64,000 nt of DNA, from positions 95,667 to 159,666 of the forward strand of contig JAEYLC010000023.1 in assembly GCA_023461435.1 (NCBI GenBank), read 5' to 3'. This stretch comes from Bacillota bacterium (GTDB taxonomy: Bacteria > Bacillota > Clostridia > Christensenellales > SZUA-584). Position numbers and translations under genes: made by a program. Under the pieces are notes generated by a model. It was given only the letters and a program-made list of their open reading frames with translations. It was not told the DNA's origin and searched no databases. This document shows, piece by piece, positions 40,300 through 49,483 of this stretch (positions are counted from its first letter, which is position 1; the number at the start of each line of letters is the position of its first letter).

Positions 40300-40959
40300 T
40301 TATCCGCCCAGCGTCACATCCTGATCCTGGTACCAGTCCAATGCCTCGTAGAGATGCTCAGGTTTGTAATCCGGCCAATAAGCATCAACCACATAAAAGT
40401 CGGCGTATATGGATTGTATCGGCAGAAATCCGCTGAGCCTTCTTCTGCCGCCCCATCTGATGATTAAGTCTATCCTGGATATGTCCGCGGACGCAATCCT
40501 TTTGCTGAAGCTTTCTTTGTTTTTTCTTTGTTCATCGTCGCGGGATTGACAAAGGTCCCAGTCCCAGCCATAGTTGACGAGAAAATTGACGTTCATCAGC
40601 CCGCTTCCGAATTTCACCCGATGCGTATAAGGCAGCAGTTCCCTCGGAAACAGCGCGGATTCGGTGTTGCCCACTATGAGCAGATTGGCATCACATTCGG
40701 AGATCTGCATCACGGCATCCACGCATGCTTTTTGAAACGCTTTCGTTTGTGCGGACGGGCGTTTTGTGTTGTCCATGGTGAATCCGTAAAACGTCATTTC
40801 CTCTATGCCCAGCGCGATGCACTCTTTGTAAAGCTCAAAACCAGGGTCTATGCCGTAATCATAGCCCGCTTCCTTGCTTAGGCCGTTATTTTGAGCCCAT
40901 CTTCTGTTGCCGTCCGGTATAATGCCGATGTGCCTCGGAAGCCTTCTGTAATGCTGCAC
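40300..40959 (-). CDS. Undecaprenyl diphosphate synthase family protein
   Basis: A 219-residue cis-prenyltransferase-like protein. The pyrophosphate-binding motif IGIIPDGNRRWA is intact, TFYGFTMDNTKRP follows the family pattern and the C-terminal SRIDLIIRWGGRRRLSGFLP matches the RTGGE/RLS-type region. It is somewhat shorter than usual UppS and has a diverged middle (VNFLVNYGWDWD), so it may be a paralogue rather than the main UppS. It lies 10 bp upstream of rnz. Confidence 0.82.
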   Translation of the reverse strand: MQHYRRLPRHIGIIPDGNRRWAQNNGLSKEAGYDYGIDPGFELYKECIALGIEEMTFYGFTMDNTKRPSAQTKAFQKACVDAVMQISECDANLLIVGNTESALFPRELLPYTHRVKFGSGLMNVNFLVNYGWDWDLCQSRDDEQRKNKESFSKRIASADISRIDLIIRWGGRRRLSGFLPIQSIYADFYVVDAYWPDYKPEHLYEALDWYQDQDVTLGG

Positions 40960-41081
40960 TGTTCTACTCTCTTTCTTCTGTTTAATTTATATTTTGATTA
41001 TTTCATTAACGTTTATTCAAGCCTTACAGCCTGTCCTCTATTTAATCGCCAGCATGCGTTTTTAGCCTGCCGGCATATCGG

Positions 41082-42005
41082 TTATCCCATTGCGTTCATC
41101 GTTTCATTGAGTATGCGGATGTAGTGGTTTGCTTCTCTTAAATCATGGTCGGCCAGCAGCGGAATAATGATGGAACGGATCTTGCAGGAAAGCAGCCCTT
41201 TTGTCCCCTGCGCATCAAAGTCCCTCATCGCTCTGGCGGCGCTCTCGCTTTTCATTGTCACATCGTGCAGCCGGTTCAGCATTCTTGATGCCATCAGGGC
41301 CTGCTGCTCAAGGTTCAGCAATTCCAGTGCCAGAGAATCCGCCTTTTTCTTTAATTCAGATTCAGTGGGGTCAAGCAGCCCGTCTGTGAATTCGGCATGC
41401 TCGCCGAGATTGTTATTCCAGAAGGCCTGTTCCATCGCAAATTCTACGGGTCCGAGCGTTGTGTCACCCGACATCAGCATTTTGATCATATTCATATAAT
41501 GGGTCGTTTCTCTGATAATATGATCAATAATCAGCGGATAGTTGACCGTGAATACCCGGCAGGCCAGCACATCCTCGAGCAGATTCATCTGAAACGTCTG
41601 CAAATCGCCCGTCAGTGCAAGCGCTTTTGTGTTGATTTGGTCGACGGTGGATTTCATCGCTGCGGACGGCGTGGCGGAACCGGCAAGATTATATTCTTCA
41701 AGAGTCAGATTTGTCTTGATGGGCACACCGGTGTACTCCTGTGTCTTTTTCTCGGCGGCTTCGGTCATCGGCGTGAACAGCTCGCCGGACGTCATGACGG
41801 CGTTTGAAATGAAGCCTTTCGACACTTTGATCGTCTGTTCAAAAATCTCGTCCAGCTTTTCTCTGAAGGCCTGCGCCTGATTGGCCATGTCTTTGTTTTT
41901 CGGCGTGAAGCCGAGCATAATAAACAGAGCATGTTCTTTCATAATGCGCAGAAAAAACAGGTTCAATTCCAGCGAGTCTTCAATATATAATCTTTGATTT
42001 TGCAT
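41082..42005 (-). CDS. DUF2935 domain protein
   Basis: A 307-residue soluble helical protein with two DUF2935 repeats (each about 120 residues); histidine/glutamate positions such as MKEHALFIMLGF and FWNNNLGEHAEFTDG suggest a ferritin- or hemerythrin-like metal site. The family is common in spore-forming Firmicutes and has no assigned function. It is divergently transcribed from the DUF421 gene across 138 bp. Confidence 0.85.
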   Translation of the reverse strand: MQNQRLYIEDSLELNLFFLRIMKEHALFIMLGFTPKNKDMANQAQAFREKLDEIFEQTIKVSKGFISNAVMTSGELFTPMTEAAEKKTQEYTGVPIKTNLTLEEYNLAGSATPSAAMKSTVDQINTKALALTGDLQTFQMNLLEDVLACRVFTVNYPLIIDHIIRETTHYMNMIKMLMSGDTTLGPVEFAMEQAFWNNNLGEHAEFTDGLLDPTESELKKKADSLALELLNLEQQALMASRMLNRLHDVTMKSESAARAMRDFDAQGTKGLLSCKIRSIIIPLLADHDLREANHYIRILNETMNAMG

Positions 42006-42143
42006 CTGATCACCTCCGCTAGAGCATATGCGGAAGGCTTTTCATATATGTGATCACAGCCTTAATATGGTGCTTGGACGCGGCGTATAAATGGATATTG
42101 AAGCGGCAAACTAGTTCTATTACTACTGAGAAGGAGCCTTGTT

Positions 42144-42845
42144 TTGCCGTCACTGCTTGATTTGTCATTGGAATTGTTCTTCGGTTTTATCGCGCTGCTG
42201 ATTGCCGTCAAAATTATCGGCAGGCGCCATGTTCAGCAGGTCTCCCCTTTCGATTTTATCTCCGCGATTGTGATGGGCGAGCTGCTGGGCAACGCGATCT
42301 ACGATGAAACAAATATATTTTATGTATTTTACGCCATCGCCCTATGGGCGCTGCTCTTGTTTGTGATTGAAAAAATCACGCAAAAATCACATCGTTTCAG
42401 AAACATTATCGAAGGTTCTCCCGTGCTCGTCATCAAAAGAGGGATGGTCGATTTTGAAGTGCTCAGAAAAGAGAAGCTCGATTTCACCGAGCTCTTAAGC
42501 CTTCTGCGCAATAAAGATGTCTTTTCCGTCAGAGAAGTGGAATACGCGATCGTAGAGCCGAGCGGCATCATCACGGTCATCAAAAAAGCGCCGTATGAGT
42601 GCGTATCGAGAATGGACCTTCAGATTCCAGCATCCTCCTCGCCGATCAACCTCGCCGTGATTCTCGACGGAAAGCCTGACATTAATAACCTTAAGCTGCT
42701 GGGTTTCGATGAGGACTGGCTTAAGAAAATGCTGTCCGAGCATAACGTGCTGAGCTGTGGCGACGTCATGTACGCGGAGTGGAACAACGTGGAAGGGCTG
42801 TATCTTCAGAAAAGAAGCGATGCCATGCCAAGCGATGCAAAATAA
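42144..42845 (+). CDS. DUF421 (YetF-type) membrane protein
   Basis: A 233-residue protein with three N-terminal membrane segments (about residues 8-26, 35-52, 58-76) and a cytoplasmic domain (TELLSLLRNKDVFSVREVEYAIVEPSG) typical of DUF421/YetF. The start is a TTG with AAGGAG 7 nt upstream. Members in Bacillus (YetF, YdfS) are linked to spores; function is unknown. Followed by a good terminator. Confidence 0.87.
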   Translation: MPSLLDLSLELFFGFIALLIAVKIIGRRHVQQVSPFDFISAIVMGELLGNAIYDETNIFYVFYAIALWALLLFVIEKITQKSHRFRNIIEGSPVLVIKRGMVDFEVLRKEKLDFTELLSLLRNKDVFSVREVEYAIVEPSGIITVIKKAPYECVSRMDLQIPASSSPINLAVILDGKPDINNLKLLGFDEDWLKKMLSEHNVLSCGDVMYAEWNNVEGLYLQKRSDAMPSDAK

Positions 42846-42875
42846 AGAGGCTCCCGAAAAAACAGAAGCCTCTTT
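42844..42875 (+). terminator. Rho-independent terminator of the DUF421 gene
   Basis: AAAGAGGCT ... AGCCTCTTT, a 9-bp stem with a 14-nt loop, overlapping the stop codon. Its A-rich 5' flank gives a U tail on the minus strand too, serving the convergent DUF4870 gene. Confidence 0.75.
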
Positions 42876-42900
42876 GAAATCTCATAACACAAACGAATGA

Positions 42901-43287
42901 TTACTTCATCTTCTCCACCCAATTAAATATAACGGGGATTTTGAACATTTCGTTTTGTGTGGCTTTCAATATACAGATGACAGTAATCGCCAACCATCCA
43001 AGCCCCAGCAGCCAATATAAGATTCTGAATATTGCGAATACGGGAGAAATGAAATAAAAAGCGCCCATAATTGAAAACGGTGCAATAATTGCAAAAAGGA
43101 TTCCAAAAACGATATATGCGCCTATCATCACGCACCCGAGGAACAATGACTGCCAAGCATGCTGCCTGACGATTTTATTTTCTTTTTCCGTAGCAAGAAG
43201 AATAATAGCGCTGATAACAGACAGGATGTAAGCAAACCAGCTTGCGGTTTTCTGATCCATACCAAGAGAATTTTTGTTTTCAGTCAT
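42901..43287 (-). CDS. DUF4870 small membrane protein
   Basis: A 128-residue protein with four hydrophobic segments (about 17-32, 46-66, 70-86, 89-106) and the conserved ENKIVRQHAWQSL block of the DUF4870 (Tic20-like) family. Function is unknown. AGGAGGT lies just before the ATG. It stands alone between the convergent DUF421 gene and ddl. Confidence 0.83.
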   Translation of the reverse strand: MTENKNSLGMDQKTASWFAYILSVISAIILLATEKENKIVRQHAWQSLFLGCVMIGAYIVFGILFAIIAPFSIMGAFYFISPVFAIFRILYWLLGLGWLAITVICILKATQNEMFKIPVIFNWVEKMK

Positions 43288-43360
43288 ACACCGGAACCTC
43301 CTAAATAATATTTATATATATGTATATTATATATATTATATCCAGCAGGTTGTAAACTGT

Positions 43361-44518
43361 TTATTTGCCTATTTTAACACCGCTCGCTACTTTTTGCAGA
43401 ACATTGGAATCAAATGCAAATTCAGATTTCTTCTTTTCCCGCATCTGCTGTTCGGCAATGGCCACAAGGCTGTCGACGAGCGCGCCAAACGGCACATCCG
43501 CCGGTTCCCAGAGGTAAAAAGCAAACGAACCCGGTATGGTATTGACCTCGTTGACATAAAGCGTATCCGTGGACTGATCGATGATGTAATCGATTCTGAC
43601 CACACCCTTTAAATCGAGCGACTTGAATATATCGAGCGAAAGCCGGCGGACGCGCTCCGCCATATTGTCGGAAATATCGGCGGGGATTTTGCGTCCGAGT
43701 GATTTCATGCCTTTTGATTTTGCGTCGCTTAAATATTTCTCTTCAAAGCCCAAAAATTTGCTCGATGTGACCGGCTGTTCAATCACGCTCGTCTTCGCGC
43801 TGGACGCCAGGCCAAGCACGGAGCAGTTGACTTCTTTAATGTTGGTCACTGCCTTTTCCACGAGTATGCGCCGGTCGTATTTGGCGGCGACCTCCATGGC
43901 GTAAACAAAAGCGTCCCGGTTGTCCGCGCGGTTCACGCCGATGCTTGACCCTAAGTTCGCGGGCTTGATAAAAACGGGATAACCGATCTCGCTTTCCACC
44001 TTTTGCGATACCGCGTCGCTGTCCGAATAAAATTCGTCGCGCTCAAAAAAAAGCGAATCGAGAACCGGAAATCCGAACCCCTTAAACGCCGCCTTCATCA
44101 CAATTTTGTCCATGCACACAGCCGAACCCGTGACGCCCGCGCTTGAATACGGAATATCGGAAAGCTCAAACAGCCCCTGGATGGTGCCATCTTCGCCGTG
44201 GAGCCCATGCATCGCGGGGATCACCACATCGATCTGGCAGACCGGCTTTTGCTTCCTGCCGCACTCGTACAGCATGGCGTCCGCCGCAGCCGAGAGAAAC
44301 ACTTGCCTGACGCCCTTTGTGTTCGGATCAAACCTCTTGAAAACCGCGACATCGAATAGCTTTTCTCCGGTATACCATTTTCCGTCTCTGTCGATATAAA
44401 TCGGAATCACGTTGTATTTATTCTTATCCGCGCTGTTCATGAGCTGGTTCGCCGTGATGATGCTGATATCGTGTTCAACGGTTCTTCCGCCGAAAGTCAC
44501 CGCAAGATTCTTTTTCAT
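43361..44518 (-). CDS. ddl: D-alanine--D-alanine ligase
   Basis: A 385-residue ATP-grasp enzyme joining two D-alanines for peptidoglycan. Visible motifs: VTFGGRTVEHDIS, PAMHGLHGEDGTIQG, FIKPANLGSSIGV, GFEEKY in the omega loop and YVNEVNTIPG. The omega-loop EEKY supports D-Ala-D-Ala rather than D-Ala-D-Lac specificity, with modest certainty. I start at 44518 with GGAAGGA about 10 nt upstream; the longer frame would overlap murF. It follows the murF-like gene by 16 bp, so the two successive cell-wall steps are co-transcribed. Confidence 0.93.
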   Translation of the reverse strand: MKKNLAVTFGGRTVEHDISIITANQLMNSADKNKYNVIPIYIDRDGKWYTGEKLFDVAVFKRFDPNTKGVRQVFLSAAADAMLYECGRKQKPVCQIDVVIPAMHGLHGEDGTIQGLFELSDIPYSSAGVTGSAVCMDKIVMKAAFKGFGFPVLDSLFFERDEFYSDSDAVSQKVESEIGYPVFIKPANLGSSIGVNRADNRDAFVYAMEVAAKYDRRILVEKAVTNIKEVNCSVLGLASSAKTSVIEQPVTSSKFLGFEEKYLSDAKSKGMKSLGRKIPADISDNMAERVRRLSLDIFKSLDLKGVVRIDYIIDQSTDTLYVNEVNTIPGSFAFYLWEPADVPFGALVDSLVAIAEQQMREKKKSEFAFDSNVLQKVASGVKIGK

Positions 44519-44534
44519 CGTTTTTGAGTCCTTC

Positions 44535-46151
44535 CTATTCGTTATAATTATCGGGCAGGTCGTTTTCAAATATCACGACGTCGCCGGGCTTCACCAAAGT
44601 CCACAGCACCTTGGCCGCGTCGTCGAGCGACCTGTAAACCTGAATATTCTCTTCGTTGAACCCGCCTTCGAGCAGCCCTTCATAGATGGGCCGGGTATGT
44701 CTGGGGCCGATCAGCATCACCGTATCGGCGGCAGCCGCCATCACACGGCCAAACGCGCGGTTTTCCTCATCCTCGCGGTCTCCAAGCTCCACCATACCGG
44801 GCGTCACGACCACCTTGCGGCCGTCAAACCCTTTGAGCACCTCCATCGCGGCCCTGATGCCGGACGGATTCGCGTTGAACGCGTCGTCAATTACGGTGAT
44901 GCCGTTGGCAGTCGGCAGCATCTGCAGCCTGTGCTCCACGGGTTGTACCTTTCGTATGCCAAGCCGTATCTGCGAGGCCGTCAGCCCGAGCTTGTGAGCG
45001 ACTGCGGCGCAGCCGATGATGTTGGAGATGTTGTGCTTGCCGAGCAGCTTCGTTTCGCATACCACACGTTCGCCGTCCATCACCAGCTCAAAACGGCTTC
45101 CGAAGCTGCCCGTTTTGATATTCTCGGCACGCACATCCGATTCACCCGCAAAATCAATGGAAAACAGCTTTTTTTCTATCTGAGTCCGGCCATGCATGGC
45201 GCGGCATATTTCGTTATCACCCGGGAAAAAAGCGCAGCCGTCCTGCGGCAGGCTATCGATAAGCTCATACTTCGTTTTCGCGATCGTCTCGAGGCTGCCG
45301 AACGTCTCGAGATGCTGGGGGCCGACCGACGTGATCAACCCGAATTTTGGCTGAACGAGACCGCAAAGCTCCTTGATATCGCCGACATGCCGCGCGCCCA
45401 TCTCCGCGATGAAAACCTCATGAGACGGCTTCATCTGCTCGCGTACCACGCGCGTTAAACCCATGGGCGTGTTGAAGCTTGAAGGCGGCACAAGAACGTT
45501 GTACTTTTCGGACAGTATCGTGCCAAGTATGAATTTGCAGCTCGTTTTGCCGTAGCTGCCCGTGATGCCGATGCGGATGATATCGCCGCGCTCGGCGAGC
45601 TTTTTCTTTGCATCGTTAAAATACCAGCGCTGAACCGACTTTTCCACAGGGCTGGCAATAGTGTTCGCACAGAGAACGCCGAAGCCGATCAACAGGAAAA
45701 ACGCAAAGAACGGCAAGTGAGCGGCAGCCGTTTCATTGAGTAACACCCAATCAAGCAGCAGTAAAACCGCGCCGGAAACGACATAGACAAAAGAGATAAA
45801 CACAAAAAGCCTCATCACGCGGCTCGTGTACACAAGCGGCTTCTTGGCCTTTTCCACGCGTATTGACTTCGCGTAAAACGCAATAAGCAGCAGATACGCG
45901 GCAGCGAGAACAAGAAAAACATAAAGACTCACAGACGGTACGGCTGCGCTTAAGATAAACATCAAAACAATGCCGATAGCTGCGACGGTGACCGGCGTTC
46001 TAAAAACCTTTGACTGGTTGCCCTTAAGCCAATGACGCAGGTTTTTATTCTTATACCCTTCCAACTGCAGCATATGTACGAGCCCGGCCGAGGCATATAC
46101 CATGGCAGCCGCGCCGAGCGCATAGACGGCAATAAGAACAAAAATCGACAT
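44535..46151 (-). CDS. MurF-like D-alanyl-D-alanine-adding ligase with membrane N-terminus
   Basis: A 538-residue protein: about 170 N-terminal residues contain several membrane segments, followed by a Mur ligase core with P-loop ITGSYGKTSCK, the PPSSFNTPMGL segment, AEMGARHVGDI and the C-terminal DDAFNANPSG. The core fits UDP-MurNAc-tripeptide:D-Ala-D-Ala ligase (MurF); the membrane extension is not part of canonical MurF but occurs in clostridial variants. Gene order hydrolase - this gene - ddl supports a cell-wall role. It could also act on a related peptidoglycan precursor. Confidence 0.87.
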   Translation of the reverse strand: MSIFVLIAVYALGAAAMVYASAGLVHMLQLEGYKNKNLRHWLKGNQSKVFRTPVTVAAIGIVLMFILSAAVPSVSLYVFLVLAAAYLLLIAFYAKSIRVEKAKKPLVYTSRVMRLFVFISFVYVVSGAVLLLLDWVLLNETAAAHLPFFAFFLLIGFGVLCANTIASPVEKSVQRWYFNDAKKKLAERGDIIRIGITGSYGKTSCKFILGTILSEKYNVLVPPSSFNTPMGLTRVVREQMKPSHEVFIAEMGARHVGDIKELCGLVQPKFGLITSVGPQHLETFGSLETIAKTKYELIDSLPQDGCAFFPGDNEICRAMHGRTQIEKKLFSIDFAGESDVRAENIKTGSFGSRFELVMDGERVVCETKLLGKHNISNIIGCAAVAHKLGLTASQIRLGIRKVQPVEHRLQMLPTANGITVIDDAFNANPSGIRAAMEVLKGFDGRKVVVTPGMVELGDREDEENRAFGRVMAAAADTVMLIGPRHTRPIYEGLLEGGFNEENIQVYRSLDDAAKVLWTLVKPGDVVIFENDLPDNYNE

Positions 46152-46154
46152 CCG

Positions 46155-46925
46155 TTATCCTCCGAAAAATGTGGTGACGATGCTGATATACCGGCCAAAG
46201 CAGTCGAGAAACGAATAATGTCCCGCCCCCTCGAACACCACGAGACCGGCATCGGGTATCAGCTTCTCCATCGTTTTGCCAAACTCGAGCGGTGTATCCA
46301 GATCGTTCTCGCCCCAAATGAGCAAAGACGGGCTTTTGATCTGCGGCAGGAAATCGATCAGATCCTGATTGACGACGCGCACGAACACCTTTTTCATGTG
46401 ATCGTTAAGCGCACGGTAATCGGCCGAGCCCGCGTTTTTCACGCGCTGATCGACATCGATGCCGATGCCTTTCAAAAGCCGCTTGATGATCCGGCCCCTG
46501 CTTAAGCGCTTGGCCAGCTTGAATGAATAGATTTTCACCGTTTGCTTGAATGTGCGGCGTTTGCGAAGCCCTGCCGCGTCCGTGAATACGATTTTGTCCA
46601 CGGCTTCGGGATGCTGCGCCGCGAGCAGGATGGTGACACGTCCGCCGAAAGAATGGCAGATGATGTGCGCTTTTTGTATACCGAGCTCCTGCATAAATCG
46701 GTAGGTCAAATCGGTATACTGCTGGACGCCGTAGGTATCGGGCGGCGCATCGCTGCCGCCGAAGCCCGGAAAATCAAGCGCCGTCACGCGGTACCGGGTT
46801 TTCAGCGCGTCAATAACAGGGCGCATCGTCTGCATGCTCGCACCCCATCCGTGGAGCACAAGCACGTCCGCCCCGTTTCCCTGCTGCTCATAATTTATTT
46901 TAATACCGTTGATATCGATAATCAT
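46155..46925 (-). CDS. Alpha/beta hydrolase
   Basis: A 256-residue hydrolase-fold protein. The oxyanion-hole HGWGASMQ (~26-33), nucleophile elbow CHSFGGRV (Ser in GHSFGG-like position), acid in the LLIWGENDLDTP region and the late His in EGAGHYSFLD form a complete catalytic triad. The substrate is unknown. It is 3 bp upstream of the murF-like gene, so it may act in the envelope, but annotation beyond the fold is not justified. Confidence 0.88.
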   Translation of the reverse strand: MIIDINGIKINYEQQGNGADVLVLHGWGASMQTMRPVIDALKTRYRVTALDFPGFGGSDAPPDTYGVQQYTDLTYRFMQELGIQKAHIICHSFGGRVTILLAAQHPEAVDKIVFTDAAGLRKRRTFKQTVKIYSFKLAKRLSRGRIIKRLLKGIGIDVDQRVKNAGSADYRALNDHMKKVFVRVVNQDLIDFLPQIKSPSLLIWGENDLDTPLEFGKTMEKLIPDAGLVVFEGAGHYSFLDCFGRYISIVTTFFGG

Positions 46926-46981
46926 ACCTACTCAATCAATATGTTTGATATTGTCGATTATACATTTTCGGGGACCAAGTA

Positions 46982-47419
46982 TCAAGGCGCGATTTTTCCC
47001 TTCCACATGATCAACGCGTCTTCGTCGCCGTAATACCTCGGGCGTCTGCCGAACGTCAAAAACCCCATGCTTTTATATAGGTTAATGGCGGATTCGTTAG
47101 AAACACGCACTTCGAGCGTGTAATATTCGAGGCCGGTTTCATGAAACATCGCCTCAAGCAGCCCGCGGCCGATTCCGCGTTTTCTGTATTCGGGCAGTAC
47201 CGCCACGTTCGTGATGTGCCCTTCTCCGTATATGATGTGGACGCCGCAATAGCCCGCAATGCTGCCGCTTTCCTCTGCGACAATGTAACAGGACAAGTCG
47301 TTTTCCAGTATGTCCGTATATATCGATTCCAAAGACCACGGCTGTTTAAAGCACGCGGTCTCGACTTTATAAATGCCGCCGATGTCTTGCTCTGTTGCCT
47401 GCCTGTATACCACGCTCAT
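46982..47419 (-). CDS. rimI: Ribosomal protein alanine N-acetyltransferase RimI
   Basis: A 145-residue GNAT acetyltransferase: the acetyl-CoA loop PEYRKRGIGRGLLEAM and LEVRVSNESAINLYKSMGF (with the RimI-type Asn and Tyr) are clear. It acetylates the N-terminal alanine of ribosomal protein S18. It overlaps the end of tsaB by 4 bp, the usual clostridial tsaE-tsaB-rimI order. Confidence 0.93.
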   Translation of the reverse strand: MSVVYRQATEQDIGGIYKVETACFKQPWSLESIYTDILENDLSCYIVAEESGSIAGYCGVHIIYGEGHITNVAVLPEYRKRGIGRGLLEAMFHETGLEYYTLEVRVSNESAINLYKSMGFLTFGRRPRYYGDEDALIMWKGKIAP

Positions 47420-48096
47420 TGGCTTTTCCCGGCGCGTACGCGCTCGGCCTGCGTTTCGCGCAAATAGAACGGCTCCAAGCTGTATGCGTCCTGATAATCC
47501 CCAGCCAGATATGCAGCGTAAGCCGCCTGCCCGACCGACCCGGCGCGCTGCAGCGCGATGCCTTCATGCGCGACGCGAAAGGACGCATCCGCGTTTAATA
47601 TCTTGTCCCGGTGCAGAACGGCGGCGTCGCCCACAAACACAGCCGGCTGCCCTTTGAGCCCGTCGAGCACACTGTCAAAGGGCATGGCGCGGTAGTCGGA
47701 TATCCTCTTGCCGTTCCGGTACGACGCCGTATAGACCTCCCCGCGGCGCGCGTCGATCGCGGCGCAAACCGTTTCGGCTGTGCCCGCCGCATTGAGTGCG
47801 AGCGCATCAAGCGTATTGACGCCCACGACCGGTTTTTGAGACGCGTGAGCAAACGCCTTCATCATACCGATGCCGATGCGAAGGCCCGTAAACGAGCCGG
47901 GACCCGCCGCGCACGCGAACAGCTCCACATCGGTAATGTCGATACCCGCGCAGTTAAGGCAAAAATCAAGCATGGGCCCGATCGTCTCCGAGTGGGTCTT
48001 CTTATTGTTCATGTATGCTTCCGACAGTATTCTGCTGTCCTGCAGAACGGCCGCCGAGCAGACGCCGCCCGATGTATCAGCCGCAAGAATGATCAT
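47416..48096 (-). CDS. tsaB: tRNA threonylcarbamoyladenosine synthesis protein TsaB
   Basis: A 226-residue ASKHA-fold protein beginning ILAADTSGGVCSAAVL, with KKTHSETIGPMLD and the GPGSFTGLRIG motif. TsaB pairs with TsaD and TsaE to make the t6A base at position 37 of tRNAs. The start at 48096 (GAGGA 7 nt upstream) overlaps tsaE by 20 bp; the longer frame is rejected. Confidence 0.93.
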   Translation of the reverse strand: MIILAADTSGGVCSAAVLQDSRILSEAYMNNKKTHSETIGPMLDFCLNCAGIDITDVELFACAAGPGSFTGLRIGIGMMKAFAHASQKPVVGVNTLDALALNAAGTAETVCAAIDARRGEVYTASYRNGKRISDYRAMPFDSVLDGLKGQPAVFVGDAAVLHRDKILNADASFRVAHEGIALQRAGSVGQAAYAAYLAGDYQDAYSLEPFYLRETQAERVRAGKSQ

Positions 48097-48514
48097 GCTT
48101 GTCCTCGTTTTCCTTGATTTCAATATAACGCGGTTCGTTGCCTGAGCCTTCAATCCTCACGATAACATTCGCGTCTATGTCAGGAGCGTTCTCGGGCCAT
48201 TCGATCACACAGGCATTGTCGCCGCCGAGATAATCATAAAAACCGATATGCTCGAGCTCCTGCTCATCCTCGATGCGATACAGATCGAAGTGACAGAGTG
48301 CCAGCCGCCCCTGATACTGCCGCAGCAATGTAAACGTCGGGCTTGTCACATCTTCCTGGATGCCAAGGCCCTTGGCGATTCCCTTGGCGAGCACCGTTTT
48401 CCCCGCGCCGAGTCCGCCGTACAGCGCGACGACATCCCCCCGTTTTAACGACTGTCCGAGAATGACGCCGGTCTCCAGCGTTTCATCGGCTGTTTTTGTC
48501 TCATATCTCTTCAT
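48077..48514 (-). CDS. tsaE: tRNA threonylcarbamoyladenosine ATPase TsaE
   Basis: A 145-residue P-loop ATPase with LYGGLGAGKTVLAKGIA, SPTFTLLRQY and HFDLYRIEDEQEL, the TsaE hallmark. It supports the TsaB-TsaD complex in t6A synthesis. The open frame extends to 48826 but overlaps ribU in antiparallel reading frame space and the ribU terminator; the start at 48514 gives family length, although its ribosome site is weak. Confidence 0.92.
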   Translation of the reverse strand: MKRYETKTADETLETGVILGQSLKRGDVVALYGGLGAGKTVLAKGIAKGLGIQEDVTSPTFTLLRQYQGRLALCHFDLYRIEDEQELEHIGFYDYLGGDNACVIEWPENAPDIDANVIVRIEGSGNEPRYIEIKENEDKHDHSCG

Positions 48515-48550
48515 TGAAAAAGCTGCGGTCTCCTGTTTTTTCTTTAACAG

Positions 48551-48579
48551 AGTATACAAGAAAAGCCCATGAAAAGCAA
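48551..48579 (-). promoter_or_regulatory. Promoter of tsaE-tsaB-rimI
   Basis: TTGCTT (48574-48579), 17-nt spacer, TATACT (48551-48556) on the minus strand, 37 bp before tsaE and directly after the ribU terminator. Confidence 0.65.
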
Positions 48580-48602
48580 CGGCGCGGCATTTTCGCCGCG
48601 CC
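48571..48602 (-). terminator. Rho-independent terminator of ribU
   Basis: In minus-strand sense GGCGCGGC-GAAAAT-GCCGCGCC, a perfect 8-bp GC stem, followed by GTTGCTTTTC, 31 bp after the ribU stop. Confidence 0.75.
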
Positions 48603-48633
48603 GCATTTCCATACGCAGAGGTTTCTGAAAAGA

Positions 48634-49245
48634 CTAACGGTATTTGTGCAACAGCGGAGAGAGCGGTTTGTAGAGCAGCCCCGTGATCACGCAAACGGCA
48701 AGGCATTTTACGATGTTGAAAGGGACGACCGCAAATAAAACATACGTCCAAACGTTCGTGATGCCGGGGTTGACCGCCGCAGCCAATTGGACGATTGCGT
48801 CTACCGAGGAACCGAAGAACAGCCATGCGTAAAACGGAACCAGCACAAAGTAGTTCATCAGCGGCCCGACAACCAAAGACATGAGCGCGCTGCCGGAGGC
48901 CATACCTAGCACCGCACCCTTGCGGGATTTGTTGTACTTGTAAATCAGCGAGCCGGTCAGAACAAGCGATGCGCTGATCACAAAATCGGCGATTTCACCG
49001 ACACCCATCGTGGATGAAAACGGCAGATAGATGAGGTTCTTGACGAGCAGTATCGCGGTACCGGCTACCGGCCCGAGCGCATAACCGCCGATCAGCGCGG
49101 GAATGTTGCTGAAATCGAGCTTTAAGAAACCCGGGATCAGCGGCAGCGGCGTTTCCAGAAAACGCAGTATTGTTGCGATGGCGGCAAGCACGCCGGCTGT
49201 GACGATGAACAATAGTTTTCGTGACGAAGCAGATCTTGTAGACAT
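48634..49245 (-). CDS. ribU: Riboflavin ECF transporter S component RibU
   Basis: A 203-residue membrane protein with about six hydrophobic segments and the features of ECF S components (LDFSNIPALIGGYALGP). An FMN riboswitch in its leader identifies the substrate as riboflavin. It needs the shared ECF ATPases/EcfT encoded elsewhere. The start at 49245 has AAAGGA 7 nt upstream and lies 21 nt after the riboswitch terminator. Confidence 0.92.
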   Translation of the reverse strand: MSTRSASSRKLLFIVTAGVLAAIATILRFLETPLPLIPGFLKLDFSNIPALIGGYALGPVAGTAILLVKNLIYLPFSSTMGVGEIADFVISASLVLTGSLIYKYNKSRKGAVLGMASGSALMSLVVGPLMNYFVLVPFYAWLFFGSSVDAIVQLAAAVNPGITNVWTYVLFAVVPFNIVKCLAVCVITGLLYKPLSPLLHKYR

Positions 49246-49265
49246 ATAAATTCCTTTCCCAGAGC

Positions 49266-49298
49266 TAAAAAGGCTCTGAAGCATTTCTTCAGAGCCTT
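49266..49298 (-). terminator. Riboswitch-controlled terminator of ribU
   Basis: In minus-strand sense AAGGCTCTGAAG / CTTCAGAGCCTT, a perfect 12-bp stem, followed by TTTAG; sits between the FMN aptamer and the ribU ATG. Confidence 0.9.
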
Positions 49299-49320
49299 GG
49301 CATATCAAAAACTGGATACG

Positions 49321-49426
49321 CTCTCTTCTCTCATCCAGACTGTACTGTCGGTTACGGAATCACACCGTATCAGCTTGCGCTCGCGGACTTTAACCGCCGG
49401 TAAGGGAATTTCACCCTCCCCCGAAG
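49321..49426 (-). ncRNA. FMN riboswitch (RFN element)
   Basis: In minus-strand sense the conserved RFN blocks occur in order: CTTCGGGG...GGGTGAAATTCCC, ACCGGCGGT, AGTCCGCGAGC, GGTGTGATTCCGTAACCGACAGT and AGTCTGGATGAGAGAAG. FMN binding is known to favour the downstream terminator, lowering riboflavin uptake when FMN is plentiful. Confidence 0.96.
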
Positions 49427-49451
49427 ACATGCTATAATTTAATTTTTCTAT

Positions 49452-49480
49452 ATACTACAACTGTTTTTTGTCGAAGTCAA
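49452..49480 (-). promoter_or_regulatory. Promoter of the FMN riboswitch-ribU unit
   Basis: TTGACT (49475-49480), 17-nt spacer, TAGTAT (49452-49457) on the minus strand, 26 bp before the riboswitch. Confidence 0.6.
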
Positions 49481-49483
49481 TAA

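Noticed and set aside
44412..45458. 348-codon plus-strand frame opposite murF and ddl
   Set aside because: Antisense shadow; both minus-strand genes have complete family motifs.
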